Assembly (NCBI RefSeq): GCF_003429005.1
Contig: NZ_QVQV01000002.1
Span: 372,001 to 436,000 of the forward strand
DNA from: Paraburkholderia sp. DHOC27
GTDB taxonomy: Bacteria > Pseudomonadota > Gammaproteobacteria > Burkholderiales > Burkholderiaceae
Direction of reading: 5' to 3'
Length of the DNA: 64,000 nucleotides
The translations under genes and the position numbers were made by a program. Positions 1 to 10,700 of the stretch are shown here, piece by piece (position 1 is the first letter of the stretch; each line of letters begins with the position of its first letter). A model generated the notes under the pieces. It did no database searches. It saw nothing but the letters and a program-made list of their open reading frames with translations, and was not told the origin of the DNA.

Positions 1-744
1 GCGGCCGAGGGTGCGAAGGTCGCCATCGTCTCGCGCGATCCGGCCAACCTCGCCCGCGCCCGCGAACAACTGGCCGGCGCAGGACTGCACGTTCATCTCA
101 CGCGCGCCGATCTGCATGAGGCGCATAGCGCAGCCGATATCGTCGAAGAAGTGACGACGGCCGTCGGCCCGATCGACGTGCTGATCAACAGCGCCGGCGC
201 CGCACGCCGCTACGACCCGGAAACGCTCGACGCCGAAGCCTTTCGCGCGACGATGGAAGCGAAATATTTCCCCTACATCTACCCGCAGCAGGAAGTGCTC
301 CGCCGCATGGCCGAGCGGATCAAGGCCGCGAAGAACAAGAACGGCGGCGAGAACGCCGAGCCCGGTACGATCGTCAACATCATCGGCATGGGTGGCAAGA
401 TGGCCAGCGACATTCATATTGCGGGCGGCGCGGCCAACGCTGCGCTGATGCTGGCAACGGTTGGGCTCGCGCACTATTACGCGCGTTATGGCATTCGCAT
501 CAACGCAATCAATCCCGGCTCGACCTTGACCGAACGCGTCGAAGAGGCGCTCAAACTGGAGGCCAGCCAGCAAGGCGTGGATACGGCCGAGGCGCTGGCG
601 CGCGGTCAGGCGAAAGTGCCGCTTGGGCGTTTTGCCAAACCTGAGGAGATCGCCGACGTGGCGCTCTTTCTGGCGAGCCGCCGCGCGAGCTATGTGACGG
701 GTGCGATCGTGCCGATGGACGGCGGTAGCGCACCGCTGATCTAG
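1..744 (+). CDS. SDR-family protein, 5' end cut by window
   Basis: The reading frame is open from base 1 and ends in TAG, so the N-terminus lies outside the window. The visible part has the SDR hallmarks: an NSAGAA motif after a DVLIN strand, the IRINAINPGS segment, and the C-terminal GRFAKPEEIADVALFLAS...VTGAIVPMDGG block that closes a Rossmann-fold SDR. The catalytic residues look replaced. The Ser position reads NIIG instead of NISS, and the YxxxK position reads GGAAN inside AGGAANAAL. It may therefore be a non-catalytic or atypical SDR. The substrate cannot be told. It converges with the pit gene. Confidence 0.85.
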   Translation, partial: AAEGAKVAIVSRDPANLARAREQLAGAGLHVHLTRADLHEAHSAADIVEEVTTAVGPIDVLINSAGAARRYDPETLDAEAFRATMEAKYFPYIYPQQEVLRRMAERIKAAKNKNGGENAEPGTIVNIIGMGGKMASDIHIAGGAANAALMLATVGLAHYYARYGIRINAINPGSTLTERVEEALKLEASQQGVDTAEALARGQAKVPLGRFAKPEEIADVALFLASRRASYVTGAIVPMDGGSAPLI

Positions 745-824
745 GTATGGAGGGCGGCGGCGTGAAGATTTTTGGCACGCACGCGCTGCTGAGCTAGCGT
801 AGTCCGCAGGACAGAGACGGCTCA

Positions 825-853
825 CGTCTGCAGCGTTGAAAGCGCTGCAGACG
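825..853. terminator. Convergent-gene hairpin, possible bidirectional terminator
   Basis: A perfect 11-bp inverted repeat (CGTCTGCAGCG at 825-835, CGCTGCAGACG at 843-853) with a 7-nt loop lies between the convergent SDR and pit genes. There is no T-tract on either side, so it would be a weak intrinsic terminator or a transcript-end stabiliser. Confidence 0.4.
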
Positions 854-895
854 CGCGGCGCCGCAAACCAACCTTGGAGCTTAAAACACCGCGGC

Positions 896-1906
896 TTACA
901 GCAAGCGGTGACCCAGCCACCAACCCGCCGCAGCCAACGCGGCGGACGCGGGAATGGTCAGAATCCACGCCCACACGATGTTACCGGCCACGCCCCAACG
1001 CACCGCGCTGAGCTTTTGCGTGGCGCCGACACCGACGATCGCGCCGGTAATCGTATGCGTGGTGGACACCGGAATGCCGAGGAAAGACGCGACGAAGAGC
1101 GTAATCGCTCCACCCGTTTCCGCGCAGAATCCGCCGACTGGTTTGAGCTTGGTGATCTTCTGCCCCATCGTGCGCACGATGCGCCAGCCGCCGAACAACG
1201 TCCCAAGGCCCATCGACAGATAGCAGCCGCCAATCACCCAGAGCGGCGGCGCATCCGCGAGCGAAGACGCGTAGCCGGTTGCGATCAGCAGCATCCAGAT
1301 AATGCCGATGGTCTTCTGCGCGTCATTGCCACCGTGCCCCAGGCTGTACAGGCCGGCAGAAACCAGTTGCAGGCGCCGGAAGCGCCGGTCGACCTTGCTG
1401 GGCGGCGTGCGAAAGTAGATCCACGACACGGCCAGCATGAAAAACGAGCCGAGCACGAAGCCAAGCAGCGGCGAAATGAAGATGAACGCGACCGTCTTCA
1501 ACAGACCGTCGAGATTGAGCGAATGCCAGCCCGATTTGGCCAGCGCCGCCCCCACCAGCCCGCCGATCAGCGCATGCGACGAACTGGACGGAATGCCGTA
1601 ATGCCAGGTGACGATATTCCAGCCAATCGCGCCGACCAGCGCCCCGAAAATCACGTAATGGTCGACGATGGCCGGGTCGATGGTGCCTTTGCCGACCGTC
1701 TGCGCGACTTTCAGGTGGAAGATGAAATACGCCACGACGTTGAAGGCCGCGGCGAACGCCACCGCTTGCTGTGGCTTGAGGACGCCGGTCGAAACGACCG
1801 TGGCGATGGAATTCGCCGCGTCGTGAAAGCCGTTCATGAAGTCGAACACCAGCGACACGGCGACCAGGGTGGCGACCACCCAGATGGCGAGTTGTATCGA
1901 TTGCAT
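896..1906 (-). CDS. pit: Low-affinity inorganic phosphate transporter, PiT family
   Basis: This 336-residue polytopic membrane protein has the PiT signature GFHDAANSIATVVSTG near residue 30 and the second repeat region GIPVSTTHTITGAIVGVG in its C-terminal half. The two inverted PD001131-type repeats are typical of sodium- or proton-coupled phosphate permeases. Its length fits the short bacterial Pit subgroup. Its ATG overlaps the stop of the upstream DUF47 gene (TGATG), so the two are translationally coupled. Such pairs are usually read as a Pit permease plus a PhoU-like regulator. The ion specificity, phosphate versus sulfate, is inferred from the family. Confidence 0.9.
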   Translation of the reverse strand: MQSIQLAIWVVATLVAVSLVFDFMNGFHDAANSIATVVSTGVLKPQQAVAFAAAFNVVAYFIFHLKVAQTVGKGTIDPAIVDHYVIFGALVGAIGWNIVTWHYGIPSSSSHALIGGLVGAALAKSGWHSLNLDGLLKTVAFIFISPLLGFVLGSFFMLAVSWIYFRTPPSKVDRRFRRLQLVSAGLYSLGHGGNDAQKTIGIIWMLLIATGYASSLADAPPLWVIGGCYLSMGLGTLFGGWRIVRTMGQKITKLKPVGGFCAETGGAITLFVASFLGIPVSTTHTITGAIVGVGATQKLSAVRWGVAGNIVWAWILTIPASAALAAAGWWLGHRLL

Positions 1907-2532
1907 CAGGCGTTTTCCAGCACGATACCTTCGATGATGTTCGCGACGTCCTCACACTTGTCCGTGATGGTTTCGAGCAATTCGTAGATCGCTTTCAGCT
2001 TGATCAGGGTCTTGACGTTGTCTTCTTCGCGGAACAGTTTGGAAATGGCCGAGCGCAGCACACGGTCCGCGTCGGATTCCAGCCGGTCGATGTCCTCACA
2101 GGCCTTCAGGATCTGACTGGCCTGCTTCATGTCCGACAGCAGGCTGACCGCGAACTGCACCCGCTCGCTGGTGGCCGTGCAGATATGCGCGAGCTGGCTC
2201 GCCTCCGAGGTCACCGTCTGGACGTCGTAGAGAGAAATGGCCGTGGCGACGTCCTCCATCAAATCGAGGATGTCGTCCATCGTGGTGATCAGCTTGTGGA
2301 TTTCGTCGCGGTCGAGCGGCGTGATGAAGGTCTTGTGCAGCAGGTCGATGGTTTCGTGCGTGAGCTTGTCAGCGGCCTTTTCGGCTTTTTGCACGTTCTG
2401 TTTGTGCGTCTCGGCATCCTGCAGATTGTCGATCAGCAGCTCGAGTTCATGGCTGGCCGAGACAATGCACTTCGCGTGCTCATTAAAGATTTCGAAAAAC
2501 TTGCCCTCGGTGGGCATGAATCGACCGAACAT
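1906..2532 (-). CDS. DUF47 PhoU-like putative phosphate transport regulator
   Basis: This 208-residue, mostly helical protein belongs to the DUF47 (TIGR00153) family. Members fold like PhoU and usually sit directly before a pit gene. The start MFGRFMPTEGKFFEIF is typical of the family. Acidic helices such as DRDEIHKLITTMDDILDLMED correspond to the metal-binding helices of PhoU. It overlaps the pit start by one base and probably controls that permease. No convincing Pho box was found upstream. Confidence 0.9.
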   Translation of the reverse strand: MFGRFMPTEGKFFEIFNEHAKCIVSASHELELLIDNLQDAETHKQNVQKAEKAADKLTHETIDLLHKTFITPLDRDEIHKLITTMDDILDLMEDVATAISLYDVQTVTSEASQLAHICTATSERVQFAVSLLSDMKQASQILKACEDIDRLESDADRVLRSAISKLFREEDNVKTLIKLKAIYELLETITDKCEDVANIIEGIVLENA

Positions 2533-2658
2533 TGGAATCCCGGTAATTGGTCACATCGTGGCTGACATAAAACCGCAATATTGTACCGGTACCGGGGTAT
2601 GGTCGCACCCGCTGACAGCGTCATTACAACAACGCCGTCTCGTCACGCGCTGCGGGCT

Positions 2659-4044
2659 TTACTCGCCGTAGAAATTCTGCGCGCCCGCAAAGTTATCGAA
2701 CTTCGTGTATTGACCGTGGAACGTGAGCCGAACTGGTCCAATTGGGCCGTTACGCTGCTTACCAATGATGATTTCCGCCGTGCCCTTGTCCGGGCTGTCG
2801 GGGTTGTAGACTTCGTCACGGTAAATGAACAGGATGACGTCGGCATCCTGCTCGATAGCGCCAGATTCACGAAGATCGGACATGATTGGCCGCTTGTTGG
2901 GCCGCTGTTCGAGACCGCGATTGAGCTGCGACAAGGCAATCACCGGCACGTCCAGTTCCTTGGCCAGGCTCTTGAGCGAACGGGAGATTTCCGAAATCTC
3001 AGTTGCGCGATTTTCGCCGGAAGATGAGCCGCTCATCAGCTGCAGATAGTCGATGATGATCAAACCGAGCTTGCCGCATTGACGCGAAAGACGGCGCGCC
3101 CGTGAACGCAATTCCATCGGGTTCAGGCCACCGGTTTCGTCGATGAAGATTTGCGCCTCGCTCATCTTCTGCACGGCATGCGTCAACTTCGGCCAATCTT
3201 CGTCAGTCAGGCGGCCGGTTCGCATCCGGTGCTGGTCCAGACGGCCAACCGAGCCGAGCATACGCATGGTCAACTGCGTGCCCGGCATTTCCATCGAGAA
3301 CACCGCAACGGGCAGACCGTACTCGACGGCCACATACTCGCCGATGTTCATCGAGAACGCCGTTTTACCCATCGACGGACGACCCGCGACGATAATCAGC
3401 TCGCCGCCGTGCATGCCGGAGGTCATGCGGTCGAGATCGACGAAGCCGGTTGGCGTGCCCGTCACGTCGCTCGGATTGGCGGTGTGGTACAGCGTGTCGA
3501 TCCGCTCCACCACCTGGGTGAGCAGCGGTCCGATTTCCAGGAAGCCCTGCGTGCCGCGCGCACCGTCTTCCGCAATGGAAAATACCTTCGACTCCGCCTC
3601 GTCCAGCAACTGGCGGACTTCCTTGCCCTGCGGATTGAAGGCGTCAGCGGAAATCTCGTCCGCTACCGACACGAGCCGGCGCAACACGGCGCGATCACGC
3701 ACGATTTCCGCGTAACGGCGGATATTCGCCGCGCTCGGCGTGTTCTGCGCCAGCGCGTTCAGATAGGCGAGCCCACCGACCTCCTCCGCCTTGCCCGAGG
3801 TGCCGAGCGCTTCGTAGACCGTGATCACGTCAGCAGGACGCGTCGCCGCAATCAGCTTGCCGATGTGTTCGAAGATGATGCGGTGGTCATAGCGATAGAA
3901 ATCGCTTTGGGAGAGGAAATCAGCAATGCGGTCCCATGCCGCGTTGTCGAGCAACAAGCCGCCCAGCACCGATTGCTCGGCCTCGATCGAATGTGGCGGG
4001 ACTTTCAGCGACTCGAGTTGGGGGTCTTTGGACGGTGCGTTCAT
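2659..4044 (-). CDS. dnaB: Replicative DNA helicase DnaB
   Basis: This 461-residue protein has the two DnaB domains. The N-terminal helical domain begins about residue 15 (PHSIEAEQSVLGGLLLD). The RecA-like ATPase follows, with Walker A GRPSMGKT at 221-228 and Walker B LIIIDYLQLM. The conserved ALSQLNRGLEQR and SDLRESGAIEQDAD segments are also present. It unwinds DNA at the replication fork and loads with DnaC-like partners and DnaG. It lies downstream of the rpsF-priB-rpsR-rplI operon on the same strand but is separated from it by a strong terminator, so it probably has its own promoter. No intein is present. Confidence 0.97.
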   Translation of the reverse strand: MNAPSKDPQLESLKVPPHSIEAEQSVLGGLLLDNAAWDRIADFLSQSDFYRYDHRIIFEHIGKLIAATRPADVITVYEALGTSGKAEEVGGLAYLNALAQNTPSAANIRRYAEIVRDRAVLRRLVSVADEISADAFNPQGKEVRQLLDEAESKVFSIAEDGARGTQGFLEIGPLLTQVVERIDTLYHTANPSDVTGTPTGFVDLDRMTSGMHGGELIIVAGRPSMGKTAFSMNIGEYVAVEYGLPVAVFSMEMPGTQLTMRMLGSVGRLDQHRMRTGRLTDEDWPKLTHAVQKMSEAQIFIDETGGLNPMELRSRARRLSRQCGKLGLIIIDYLQLMSGSSSGENRATEISEISRSLKSLAKELDVPVIALSQLNRGLEQRPNKRPIMSDLRESGAIEQDADVILFIYRDEVYNPDSPDKGTAEIIIGKQRNGPIGPVRLTFHGQYTKFDNFAGAQNFYGE

Positions 4045-4096
4045 GGGATGGAATTATCGGGCAATTGCTACCCGCAAGGTATAGAGCGGCCAATAA

Positions 4097-4130
4097 AAAA
4101 GCAGAGGCCGGTTGCCCGGCCTCTGCTTTT
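4097..4130 (-). terminator. Intrinsic terminator of the rpsF-rplI operon
   Basis: Perfect 15-bp arms (4097-4111 and 4116-4130) enclose the loop TTGC. Read on the minus strand the hairpin runs into a U-rich tail (TTTTTTATTG). It lies about 37 bp past the rplI stop and before dnaB. Confidence 0.9.
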
Positions 4131-4166
4131 CGCCAGTCAAACTACCTGGCCATTCCTTGAGTCGGC

Positions 4167-4619
4167 TTAGACGTGTTCGCCCAGCACCGACACCGTCACA
4201 TCGACGAGAACGTCGGTGTGCAGCGAGACTTGCACCGGATGGTCGCCAACGATCTTCAGCGGGCCTTCCGGCAGACGCACTTGCGCCTTTTCAACGGTGA
4301 AGCCTTGCTTGACCAGCGCTTCAGCGATGTCAGCGTTCGTCACCGAGCCGAACAGACGGCCGTCGACGCCAGCCTTCTGCGCGATCTGGACCGTCGAGCC
4401 GGCCAGCTTTTCGCCTTGAGCTTGAGCAGCCGCCAGCTTTTCAGCAGCGACCTTTTCGAGTTCTGCGCGGCGAACTTCGAATTCAGCGATAGCGTCTTTC
4501 GTTGCGCGGCGTGCGTGCTTGTTCGGGATCAGGAAGTTACGTGCGTAACCGTCCTTCACCTTGACGATGTCGCCCAGGTTGCCCAGGTTGACGACTTTTT
4601 CCAGAAGAATAACTTGCAT
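4167..4619 (-). CDS. rplI: 50S ribosomal protein L9
   Basis: The 150-residue product starts [25 protein letters not shown], the standard L9 N-domain. This is followed by the NFLIPNKHA rRNA-binding segment, a long connecting helix (about residues 40-75) and the C-terminal domain. It binds 23S rRNA near the L1 stalk. It is the last gene of rpsF-priB-rpsR-rplI and is followed by a terminator. The length is the family norm. Confidence 0.97.
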   Translation of the reverse strand: MQVILLEKVVNLGNLGDIVKVKDGYARNFLIPNKHARRATKDAIAEFEVRRAELEKVAAEKLAAAQAQGEKLAGSTVQIAQKAGVDGRLFGSVTNADIAEALVKQGFTVEKAQVRLPEGPLKIVGDHPVQVSLHTDVLVDVTVSVLGEHV

Positions 4620-4647
4620 TCTGATTGCTCCTTGTCGCGTCGTCGGG

Positions 4648-4923
4648 TTAGGCCTTGTGCTGGTCGGTGTACGGCACGAGCGCGAGGAAACGAGCGCGCT
4701 TGATTGCCGTATCCAGCTGGCGTTGATAGTGCGACTTCGTACCCGTGAGACGCGCCGGCGTGATCTTGCCGTTTTCGCCGATGAAGTCCTTCAGCGTTTC
4801 GATGTCTTTGTAGTCGATCTGATCGACGCCAGCTGCCGTGAAACGGCAGAACTTCTTGCGCTTGAACAGCGGGTTTTGTTGCTGACGACGCTTGTCGAAT
4901 TTTTTACCAGTCGGGCGGGGCAT
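4648..4923 (-). CDS. rpsR: 30S ribosomal protein S18
   Basis: This 91-residue basic protein carries the S18 core [21 protein letters not shown] and ITPARLTG followed by [20 protein letters not shown]. It binds the 30S platform together with S6. The stop of priB lies only 2 bp before its start, so the two are co-translated. The N-terminus ([25 protein letters not shown]) is the usual basic extension. Confidence 0.97.
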   Translation of the reverse strand: MPRPTGKKFDKRRQQQNPLFKRKKFCRFTAAGVDQIDYKDIETLKDFIGENGKITPARLTGTKSHYQRQLDTAIKRARFLALVPYTDQHKA

Positions 4924-4925
4924 GT

Positions 4926-5225
4926 TCAGTCCTTTCCAATGTCCTGCAATGCTGTGATGTGAAATACCAGAGTTCTTGCGTTGCGGCTTTTCTTGGCCAG
5001 GAAACCGGTGAAGAGCGTTTCGACGCCCATCGCACAGTTTTCCAGCTTGCCGCTCGCCTCGCCGGCTGCCACCGCCGGCATCGTCAATTCAACCTGCCGG
5101 GCAATACCGGCTTCGACGACTTCGGTTTGGTGTTGCAACGTGCAGCTTGCGATCGGAACGCCGGCGGGGGTGTACCGCACCGGTTCGCGTTCAACGACGC
5201 TCGCCGTAAGTTGCAGCCGATTCAT
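4926..5225 (-). CDS. priB: Primosomal replication protein N (PriB)
   Basis: This 99-residue OB-fold single-stranded DNA-binding protein has the conserved start [23 protein letters not shown] and the [20 protein letters not shown] segment at the C-terminus. PriB bridges PriA and DnaT during replication restart. Its place between rpsF and rpsR is the classical arrangement in beta- and gamma-proteobacteria. It is spaced 2 bp from rpsR. Confidence 0.95.
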   Translation of the reverse strand: MNRLQLTASVVEREPVRYTPAGVPIASCTLQHQTEVVEAGIARQVELTMPAVAAGEASGKLENCAMGVETLFTGFLAKKSRNARTLVFHITALQDIGKD

Positions 5226-5287
5226 ATGCCTCTTCGCAAAGGTGGGCGAGAGCGACGCTTTGTGTCTGGTAGCTTAAATAATGTGTC

Positions 5288-5662
5288 TTAAGCCTGCGCT
5301 TCGGACGGCTGCGTAGCAGCTGCCTTCTTGGCTTCTTCGCGCTGCACTTCCTTCATCATCGGCGACGGGCCGGTTTCGGCCTTCTTCATCTTGACGATCA
5401 GGTGACGCAGCACGGCGTCGTTGAACTTGAATGCGTGTTCCAGCTCGTCGAGCGTGGCCTGGTCGCATTCGATGTTCATGCAGACGTAGTGAGCCTTCGC
5501 GAGTTTCTCGATCATGTAGGCCAGTTGGCGGCGGCCCCAGTCTTCGATGCGGTGGACCTGGCCACCGTGCGACGTGATCGTGCTCTTGTAACGCTCGATC
5601 ATGGCGGGCACTTGCTCGCTCTGATCGGGATGCACGATAAAGACGATTTCATAATGACGCAT
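5288..5662 (-). CDS. rpsF: 30S ribosomal protein S6
   Basis: The product is 124 residues from ATG 5662. This start begins with the conserved [19 protein letters not shown] and is preceded by AGGAG at the right distance. A longer frame from an upstream GTG has no support. The body shows the S6 ferredoxin-like fold, with [14 protein letters not shown] and a YVCMNIEC strand. The C-terminal tail is Lys/Ala/Glu rich ([16 protein letters not shown]), unlike the E. coli poly-Glu tail. It is the first gene of the operon rpsF-priB-rpsR-rplI. Confidence 0.96.
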   Translation of the reverse strand: MRHYEIVFIVHPDQSEQVPAMIERYKSTITSHGGQVHRIEDWGRRQLAYMIEKLAKAHYVCMNIECDQATLDELEHAFKFNDAVLRHLIVKMKKAETGPSPMMKEVQREEAKKAAATQPSEAQA

Positions 5663-5734
5663 ACACACTCCTAAGAACTTGTGGATTAAAGCCACCCGGG
5701 CGTCGGAACCGGTGTGGCAAGTGAGAAGCCGAAG

Positions 5735-5763
5735 ATTGTAGCCCGAATGGGGACGGGACGCAA
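5735..5763 (-). promoter_or_regulatory. Sigma-70 promoter of the rpsF operon
   Basis: On the minus strand TTGCGT (5763-5758) and TACAAT (5740-5735) are separated by exactly 17 bp. They lie about 73 bp upstream of the rpsF start, matching the sigma-70 consensus at 9 of 12 positions. Confidence 0.65.
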
Positions 5764-5879
5764 GATATCCCGTTAATTCCCCGCCCGATTCGGTCGTGTT
5801 TTCAAGGGTTTAGGCATGGTCGTGGCAACGGCCCATGATCTGGCACCGGCAATCTCACGCGGTCGGAAGAAAGCCTCTC

Positions 5880-6794
5880 CTAATACTTCGCCTGATTCCA
5901 GTAATCCGCGCTGGCATAAACTTTCTTCATATAATCAATGAAGTAGCGCACTTTTGCGGGCACATATCGCTGCTGTGGATAGACCGCGAGGATGTCGTAA
6001 TCCGGCAGCGCAAACTCGTCGAGCACCGTTTCCAGTTCGCCACGTGCCAGTTGTTGCTGGATCTCCCACGTAGACCGCCAACCCAGCCCGAGACCTTCGG
6101 AAACCCAGCGGTGCAGCAGTTCGCCGTCGTTGCAGTCGAGCGTCCCGCCCACCCGCACCGTCGCCAGCTTGCCGTTGCGCCGGAAATACCAGCCGCGGTT
6201 CTGGCCGCCCTGCAGGTTGAAGGCAAGGCAGTTGTGCTGCGGCAGGTCCTCCAGCGTCTTCGGCTTGCCGTACTTCTTGAAGTAAGCCGGCGTGCCGCAC
6301 ACCACGCGCCGGTTCGTCGCGAGTTTGACGGCGACGAAACTGGGGTCCACCGCGCCGCCGATGCGAATAGACAGGTCATAGCCCTCGCGCACCAGATCCA
6401 CGACACGATCAGTCAGATTGAACGAGAGCTGCAGTTCGGGCTTGTCGGCGAGAAACGCCGGCGCGAGCGGCGCGACGTGCTTGCGGCCGAACGCCGCCGG
6501 TGCCGACACGATCAGGTGCCCGCCCACCACCCGGCGACCCGCCGCGAGTTCGTTCTCGGCCTGGTCCCACTCCGACAGCAAGCCCCGGCAGCGCTCCAGA
6601 AACGCCGCGCCCTCCTCGCTCACCACCAGACGCCGCGTCGAGCGGTACATCAGCTTGACGCCCAGGCGCTTTTCCAGCGCGTCGATGCGCCGCCCCAGAA
6701 TGACCGGCGACACGCCCTCCTCCAGCGCTGCCGCCGCGAGGCTGCCGGCATCGGCGACCCGCACAAAAGTTTCGATCTGTTTGAAGCGATCCAT
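5880..6794 (-). CDS. LysR-type transcriptional regulator, divergent from gcl
   Basis: The product is 304 residues from ATG 6794, chosen because AGGAGA lies 4-5 nt upstream and the frame then begins with the canonical MDRFKQIETFVRVADAGSLA. Residues 1-60 form the LysR winged HTH; residues 90-300 form the effector-binding domain. It sits divergent to the gcl-hyi-glxR genes with about 200 bp between starts, so it is the obvious candidate regulator of glyoxylate use. The effector is unknown. Confidence 0.9.
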   Translation of the reverse strand: MDRFKQIETFVRVADAGSLAAAALEEGVSPVILGRRIDALEKRLGVKLMYRSTRRLVVSEEGAAFLERCRGLLSEWDQAENELAAGRRVVGGHLIVSAPAAFGRKHVAPLAPAFLADKPELQLSFNLTDRVVDLVREGYDLSIRIGGAVDPSFVAVKLATNRRVVCGTPAYFKKYGKPKTLEDLPQHNCLAFNLQGGQNRGWYFRRNGKLATVRVGGTLDCNDGELLHRWVSEGLGLGWRSTWEIQQQLARGELETVLDEFALPDYDILAVYPQQRYVPAKVRYFIDYMKKVYASADYWNQAKY

Positions 6795-6996
6795 TCTTGT
6801 CTCCTGCCTGTCTCCGTCCGCATCGGTCTTCGCCGGCCGTTTCTGTCTCACGCCCACTCTGACGCTGCTGCCGCCATTCCATACTTTTTGTTTCGAAATA
6901 AGCGACCCGGACTGATCTTATCAAACCCATAGGTGAAGCCTAAAGTCTGTCTCAACCCCTTCGTTCCGCATTCCAAGACATTCAGAGGAGACATTC
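6795..6996. promoter_or_regulatory. Divergent lysR/gcl control region
   Basis: These 202 bp separate the divergent LysR gene and gcl. The AT-rich stretch 6880-6905 (ACTTTTTGTTTCGAAATAAG) contains the palindrome TTTCGAAA and is a plausible LysR-binding and promoter segment. A good ribosome-binding site (GAGGAGA) precedes gcl. Confidence 0.45.
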
Positions 6997-8772
<1,776 letters not shown>

Positions 8773-8828
8773 GGCTGCTGAATCGAACGCGGTGAATTCG
8801 TTGCGATGGAGTGATTGCAGCGGATTCA

Positions 8829-8869
8829 CCGCACGAAGTTCGCTGCAAGAAGTCCGCCGCACGAAGTTC
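8829..8869. repeat. 13-bp direct repeat between gcl and hyi
   Basis: CCGCACGAAGTTC occurs at 8829-8841 and 8857-8869, 28 bp apart, in the 145-bp gap between gcl and hyi. A diverged GGCACGATG follows. The function is unknown; it could be a regulator site or replication slippage. Confidence 0.5.
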
Positions 8870-8917
8870 ACGGCACGATGCTTTTTCAAATTGACCGACC
8901 AGCGAGAACGAAACACC

Positions 8918-9727
8918 ATGCCGAAATTTGCAGCCAACCTCACCATGCTGTTCAACGAAGTCCCGTTCCTCGACCGCTTCGCGGCCGCGGCGGACGCGGG
9001 CTTTCACGCCGTCGAATTCCTGTTCCCGTATCCGTACAAGGCAGCCGAACTCGCCGAGCGTCTGCAGCAAAACCGTCTGAAGCTGGTTCTGCACAACCTG
9101 CCTGCGGGTAACTGGGAAGCCGGCGAGCGTGGCATTGCCTGCCTGCCGGACCGCGTCGGCGAGTTCCAGGAAGGCGTGGGCCGCGCGATCGAATACGCGA
9201 AAGCGCTCAAGGTGCCGCAACTGAACTGCCTCGTCGGCATTCCCGGTCCGGGCGTCGATGCCGGCCGCGCCCACGCGACCATCGTCGACAACCTGCGCTT
9301 CGCTGCCGCTGCGTTGAAGAAAGAAGGCATCAAGCTGCTGGTCGAGCCGTGCAATTCCTATGACATCCCGGGCTTCGCGCTGAACCGTTCGTCCGAAGGG
9401 CTCGATGTGATCCGTGCAGTCGGTTCGGACAACCTGTACCTGCAATACGACATCTATCACATGCAACGCATGGAAGGCGAACTGGCCGCCACCATCAAGA
9501 AGAACCTGGCGTCGATTGCGCACATCCAGCTCGCTGACAATCCGGGCCGCAACGAACCGGGCACGGGCGAAATCAACTATCCGTTCCTGTTCGATCTGCT
9601 CGATTCACTCGGTTACGACGGCTACGTGGGCTGCGAATACAAGCCGCGCACAACGACCACCGAAGGCCTCGCGTGGATTCAGAGCGTTGCCGGCCAGATT
9701 CGCGGCGCCGCGCACGTGGCCGCCTGA
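8918..9727 (+). CDS. hyi: Hydroxypyruvate isomerase
   Basis: The product is 269 residues from ATG 8918, beginning MPKFAANLTMLFNEVPFLDRF, the standard family start; upstream codons in frame have no homology-like content. It is a xylose-isomerase-like TIM barrel with acidic metal/substrate residues in KLLVEPCNSYDIPGF, LYLQYDIYHMQ and HIQLADNPGRNEPGTGEI. Hyi interconverts hydroxypyruvate and tartronate semialdehyde. It lies between gcl and glxR, the usual order for the glycerate pathway. Confidence 0.95.
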   Translation: MPKFAANLTMLFNEVPFLDRFAAAADAGFHAVEFLFPYPYKAAELAERLQQNRLKLVLHNLPAGNWEAGERGIACLPDRVGEFQEGVGRAIEYAKALKVPQLNCLVGIPGPGVDAGRAHATIVDNLRFAAAALKKEGIKLLVEPCNSYDIPGFALNRSSEGLDVIRAVGSDNLYLQYDIYHMQRMEGELAATIKKNLASIAHIQLADNPGRNEPGTGEINYPFLFDLLDSLGYDGYVGCEYKPRTTTTEGLAWIQSVAGQIRGAAHVAA

Positions 9728-9791
9728 CGGCACGCGCCCCGCTCTACTCCATCCGCAAGCTTCCGCCCCCAACCCACTGGAGACATCAACA

Positions 9792-10700
9792 ATGGCAAAG
9801 ATTGGATTTATCGGCCTCGGCATCATGGGCGCGCATATGGCGCGCAACCTCATCAAGGGCGGTCATACGCTGTTCGTGAACGGCGCGTATCCGGTTCCGG
9901 AAGACCTCGCCAAGACCACCTCGGTGGTAGCCAATTCGACCGCTGTCGCACAAGCCGCTGACATCGTCATCATCATGGTGCCGGACACGCCCGACGTCGC
10001 GAACGTGCTGTTCGCCGACGACGGCGTCGCCAAGGGTCTCACGCAAGGCAAGCTGGTGATCGACATGAGCTCGATCTCCCCGCTCGATACGCAAGCCTTC
10101 GCCAAGAAGATCAACGCGCTCGGCGTCGACTATCTGGATGCGCCGGTCTCGGGCGGCGAAGTCGGGGCACGCGAAGCCTCGTTGACGATCATGGTCGGCG
10201 GTCCGGAAAAAGCCTTTGCGCTCGCCAAGCCGCTGTTCGAACTGATGGGCAAGAACATCTCGCTGATCGGCGACAACGGCGCGGGTCAGACCTGCAAGGT
10301 GGCCAACCAGATCATCGTCGCGCTGAACATCGAAGCGGTGGCCGAGGCGTTGCTGTTTGCGGCCCGCTCGGGTGCCGATCCGGAACGCGTGCGCAAGGCG
10401 CTGATGGGCGGTTTCGCGTCGTCGCGGATTCTCGAAGTGCACGGCGAACGCATGACGAAGCGCACGTTCAATCCGGGCTTCCGCATCGAACTGCATCAGA
10501 AGGACTTGAACCTCGCGCTGGACGGCGCGCGCAAACTGGGTATCGCCCTGCCGCATACCGCGAGCGCGCAGCAACTGTTTAGCGTCTGCGCGGCGAACGG
10601 CGGCAAGGCATGGGATCACTCCGCGATGGTGCGCGCGCTCGAAATCATGGCGAATTTCGAAGTGGCCCAGGCACCGGGCACGGAAGCCAAGGCGGCTTGA
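9792..10700 (+). CDS. glxR: 2-hydroxy-3-oxopropionate (tartronate semialdehyde) reductase
   Basis: The product is 302 residues from ATG 9792, where the NAD-binding IGFIGLGIMGAHMARNL begins immediately. It belongs to the beta-hydroxyacid dehydrogenase family: DAPVSGGEVGAREASLTIMVGG is the substrate signature and GAGQTCKVANQIIVALN contains the catalytic Lys and Asn. It reduces tartronate semialdehyde to glycerate, completing the pathway from Gcl. It is last in the block and is followed by a strong terminator. Confidence 0.95.
   Translation: MAKIGFIGLGIMGAHMARNLIKGGHTLFVNGAYPVPEDLAKTTSVVANSTAVAQAADIVIIMVPDTPDVANVLFADDGVAKGLTQGKLVIDMSSISPLDTQAFAKKINALGVDYLDAPVSGGEVGAREASLTIMVGGPEKAFALAKPLFELMGKNISLIGDNGAGQTCKVANQIIVALNIEAVAEALLFAARSGADPERVRKALMGGFASSRILEVHGERMTKRTFNPGFRIELHQKDLNLALDGARKLGIALPHTASAQQLFSVCAANGGKAWDHSAMVRALEIMANFEVAQAPGTEAKAA

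Noticed and set aside
836..1987. Long plus-strand frame opposite pit
   Set aside because: It is antisense to the conserved pit gene, and its product is Arg/His/Gln-rich, typical of GC-rich antisense frames.
2533..2658. Possible Pho box upstream of the DUF47-pit pair
   Set aside because: ATGTCA and ATGTGA words occur on the minus strand, but their spacing is 12 bp and the match to the repeat consensus is weak.
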